DNA of 6,984 nucleotides, taken from the NCBI GenBank assembly GCA_964496705.1, contig CAZCBJ010000207.1:1-6984 (forward strand), in the 5' to 3' direction. Positions within the stretch are counted from its first letter, which is position 1. Every line of letters begins with the position of its first letter. Positions 5,837 through 6,984 of this stretch are shown here, in pieces. Position numbers and translations under genes: made by a program. The notes beneath the pieces were generated by a model. It did not search any database and was not told where the DNA came from. It saw nothing but the letters and a program-made list of their open reading frames with translations. Source of the stretch: CAZCBJ01 sp964496705. GTDB taxonomy: Bacteria; Chloroflexota; Anaerolineae; Anaerolineales; Anaerolineaceae.

Positions 5837-6984
5837 ATGCCGTGGTTCATCCTCTTCATTTGCATCCTGGCCTACGGTTTACTGATCCCCTGGTTGGGTT
5901 TCTATTGGGATGACTGGCCGTATTCCTGGTTCGCTAAAATTCTTGGCCCGTTTGGGTTTGTCAAAGCTTTTGCCCATGATCGTCCCTTCCTGAGCATGAT
6001 CTACATGATCACCACACCCCTGTTGGGCCAATCGCCCCTGGGCTGGCAGGTGTTTGCATTGCTCACTCGATTCATCATGGTATTGGCGTTCTGGTGGACC
6101 ATCCGAAAAATATGGCCCGGCCATCCTCGCCAAACCGCATGGGCGGCGCTGTTGTTTGCCGTTTATCCCGGTTTTGGCCAGCAGTGGATATCCGTCATCT
6201 ATAGCCAGGCGTATATTATTCATGCAGCTCACAACTTGTCATTTGGGATCATGATCCTGGCTTTGGAAAACCGGCGCCTTTCTTTGCCGCTGACCGTCCT
6301 GTCTCTCTTCATGGCTGCTTTCAGCCTCTTCTCGACCGAGTACTTCTATGGGTTGGAATTGATCAGACCATTGATCCTCTGGTTGATTAACTCAAACGGT
6401 CTGGTAATCTTGGGAAAAAAATTTCAGAAGTTGTTTATCCACTGGTTGCCATATCTTCTGCTGTGGGTTGGATACACCCTGTATCGTTTATGGCTGCTTG
6501 GCTCCAATGCATATCAAGGATACGAGCTGCAAGGTCTGGATACTGCTAATACCAGTCCGCAGACAGCCTTCTACAAAATTTTTGAATCGGTGATTGACAC
6601 TTTCAGCAAAGCAGGTCTGGAAGCTTGGACGAAAAGCCTGAAACTCTTCACCCAGCCTCTGGATTCGTCCACCACCTGGATCACACTTGGCCTGGCAACA
6701 ATTACTTTTCTGGCGGCAGTCCTATACCTGGCTCGCTCAAAATATCATCTTGCTCTGACAGTTCCATCAACCCAGGTTGAACAAGATCGTTGGGGGTTGC
6801 ATGCCATGTTAATCGGTCTGGTGGCAATCTTCCTGGGGCGGCTGCCATCTTGGGCTGCCGGTTTACCATTATCATTGGACTTTCCCTGGGACCGCTTTAT
6901 GCTTTCCACCATGCTGGGAGGCAGCCTATTCGTTTCCGGGATGCTGGAATACCTGATCAAAACTGAACGCCGGCGACTGGTAAT
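5837..6984 (+). CDS. Multi-spanning membrane protein, possible GT-C-type glycosyltransferase (3' end outside window)
   Basis: The frame is open from 5750 to the right edge with no stop, giving at least 382 residues from the ATG at 5837. About nine or ten hydrophobic segments can be seen (for example 3-20, 51-64, 70-90, 101-115, 148-165, 200-222, 281-299, 322-341, 353-372). The first is followed at once by FYWDDWPYSWF with an aspartate pair (D25, D26), then HDRP (47-50). An acidic pair directly after segment 1 and a nearby Arg-Pro are typical of GT-C-fold enzymes, which use polyprenyl-phosphate sugars outside the membrane, and of GtrII-like glucosyltransferases. This is a motif-level likeness, not a family match. 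Other notable segments are YPGFGQQW (110-117), STEYF (166-170) and DFPWDRF (348-354). No Shine-Dalgarno sequence precedes the ATG. An in-frame GTG at 5774 would add 21 residues with several basic ones, a plausible cytoplasmic N-terminus. A real coding gene is very likely; its function is uncertain. Confidence 0.8.
   Translation, partial: MPWFILFICILAYGLLIPWLGFYWDDWPYSWFAKILGPFGFVKAFAHDRPFLSMIYMITTPLLGQSPLGWQVFALLTRFIMVLAFWWTIRKIWPGHPRQTAWAALLFAVYPGFGQQWISVIYSQAYIIHAAHNLSFGIMILALENRRLSLPLTVLSLFMAAFSLFSTEYFYGLELIRPLILWLINSNGLVILGKKFQKLFIHWLPYLLLWVGYTLYRLWLLGSNAYQGYELQGLDTANTSPQTAFYKIFESVIDTFSKAGLEAWTKSLKLFTQPLDSSTTWITLGLATITFLAAVLYLARSKYHLALTVPSTQVEQDRWGLHAMLIGLVAIFLGRLPSWAAGLPLSLDFPWDRFMLSTMLGGSLFVSGMLEYLIKTERRRLV

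Noticed and set aside
5683..5913. Plus-strand open frame of 76 codons
   Set aside because: Its 3' part runs out of frame over the strongly coding membrane-protein gene, and no ribosome site or family signature is seen.
5879..6232. Minus-strand open frame of 117 codons
   Set aside because: It is antisense to the continuous plus-strand membrane-protein frame, whose hydrophobic segments show which strand is coding.

Overview
This window looks like ordinary chromosomal DNA of a free-living bacterium. The membrane-anchored RNase Y rules out most enteric-type genomes. The overall style of the RNase Y, RecX and polytopic membrane proteins makes me favour Chloroflexota (Anaerolineae-like). That lineage call is an inference from remembered family resemblance, not from a search. 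I see no insertion sequence, CRISPR array, phage gene or integration site.

Layout, left to right. (1) The 5' three quarters of a tRNA-Ala with anticodon CGC lies on the minus strand (1-55) and runs off the left edge. It is read from a near-consensus promoter at 74-102. (2) A compact plus-strand operon starts from a divergent promoter (121-150): an M24 Xaa-Pro peptidase (171-1274), an MFS permease (1278-2435) and a glyoxalase II-like metallo-beta-lactamase hydrolase (2452-3087). The gaps are 3 and 16 nt. (3) A perfect 13-bp inverted repeat (3091-3123) fills the gap between this operon and a convergent minus-strand operon. (4) That operon is recX (5337-4669) followed 3 nt later by rny, encoding RNase Y (4665-3130). 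(5) About 500 nt without a convincing gene follow (5338-5836). This stretch holds several hairpins, an AT-rich section and a good sigma70-type promoter at 5737-5765. (6) A plus-strand gene for a large multi-spanning membrane protein starts at 5837 (or 5774) and is still open at the right edge. An aspartate pair directly after its first membrane segment resembles GT-C glycosyltransferases.

Functionally, the first operon could combine uptake of a small solute (perhaps peptides) with cleavage of proline-containing dipeptides and a housekeeping thioester-type hydrolase; this coupling is inferred from gene order only. recX-rny joins control of RecA with mRNA turnover, a neighbourhood seen around recA in other bacteria, but recA is absent here. 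The least ordinary parts are the regulatory layouts (very short or absent leaders, symmetric sites, overlapping hairpins) and the unassigned membrane protein. I see no clear sign of a wholly new system.
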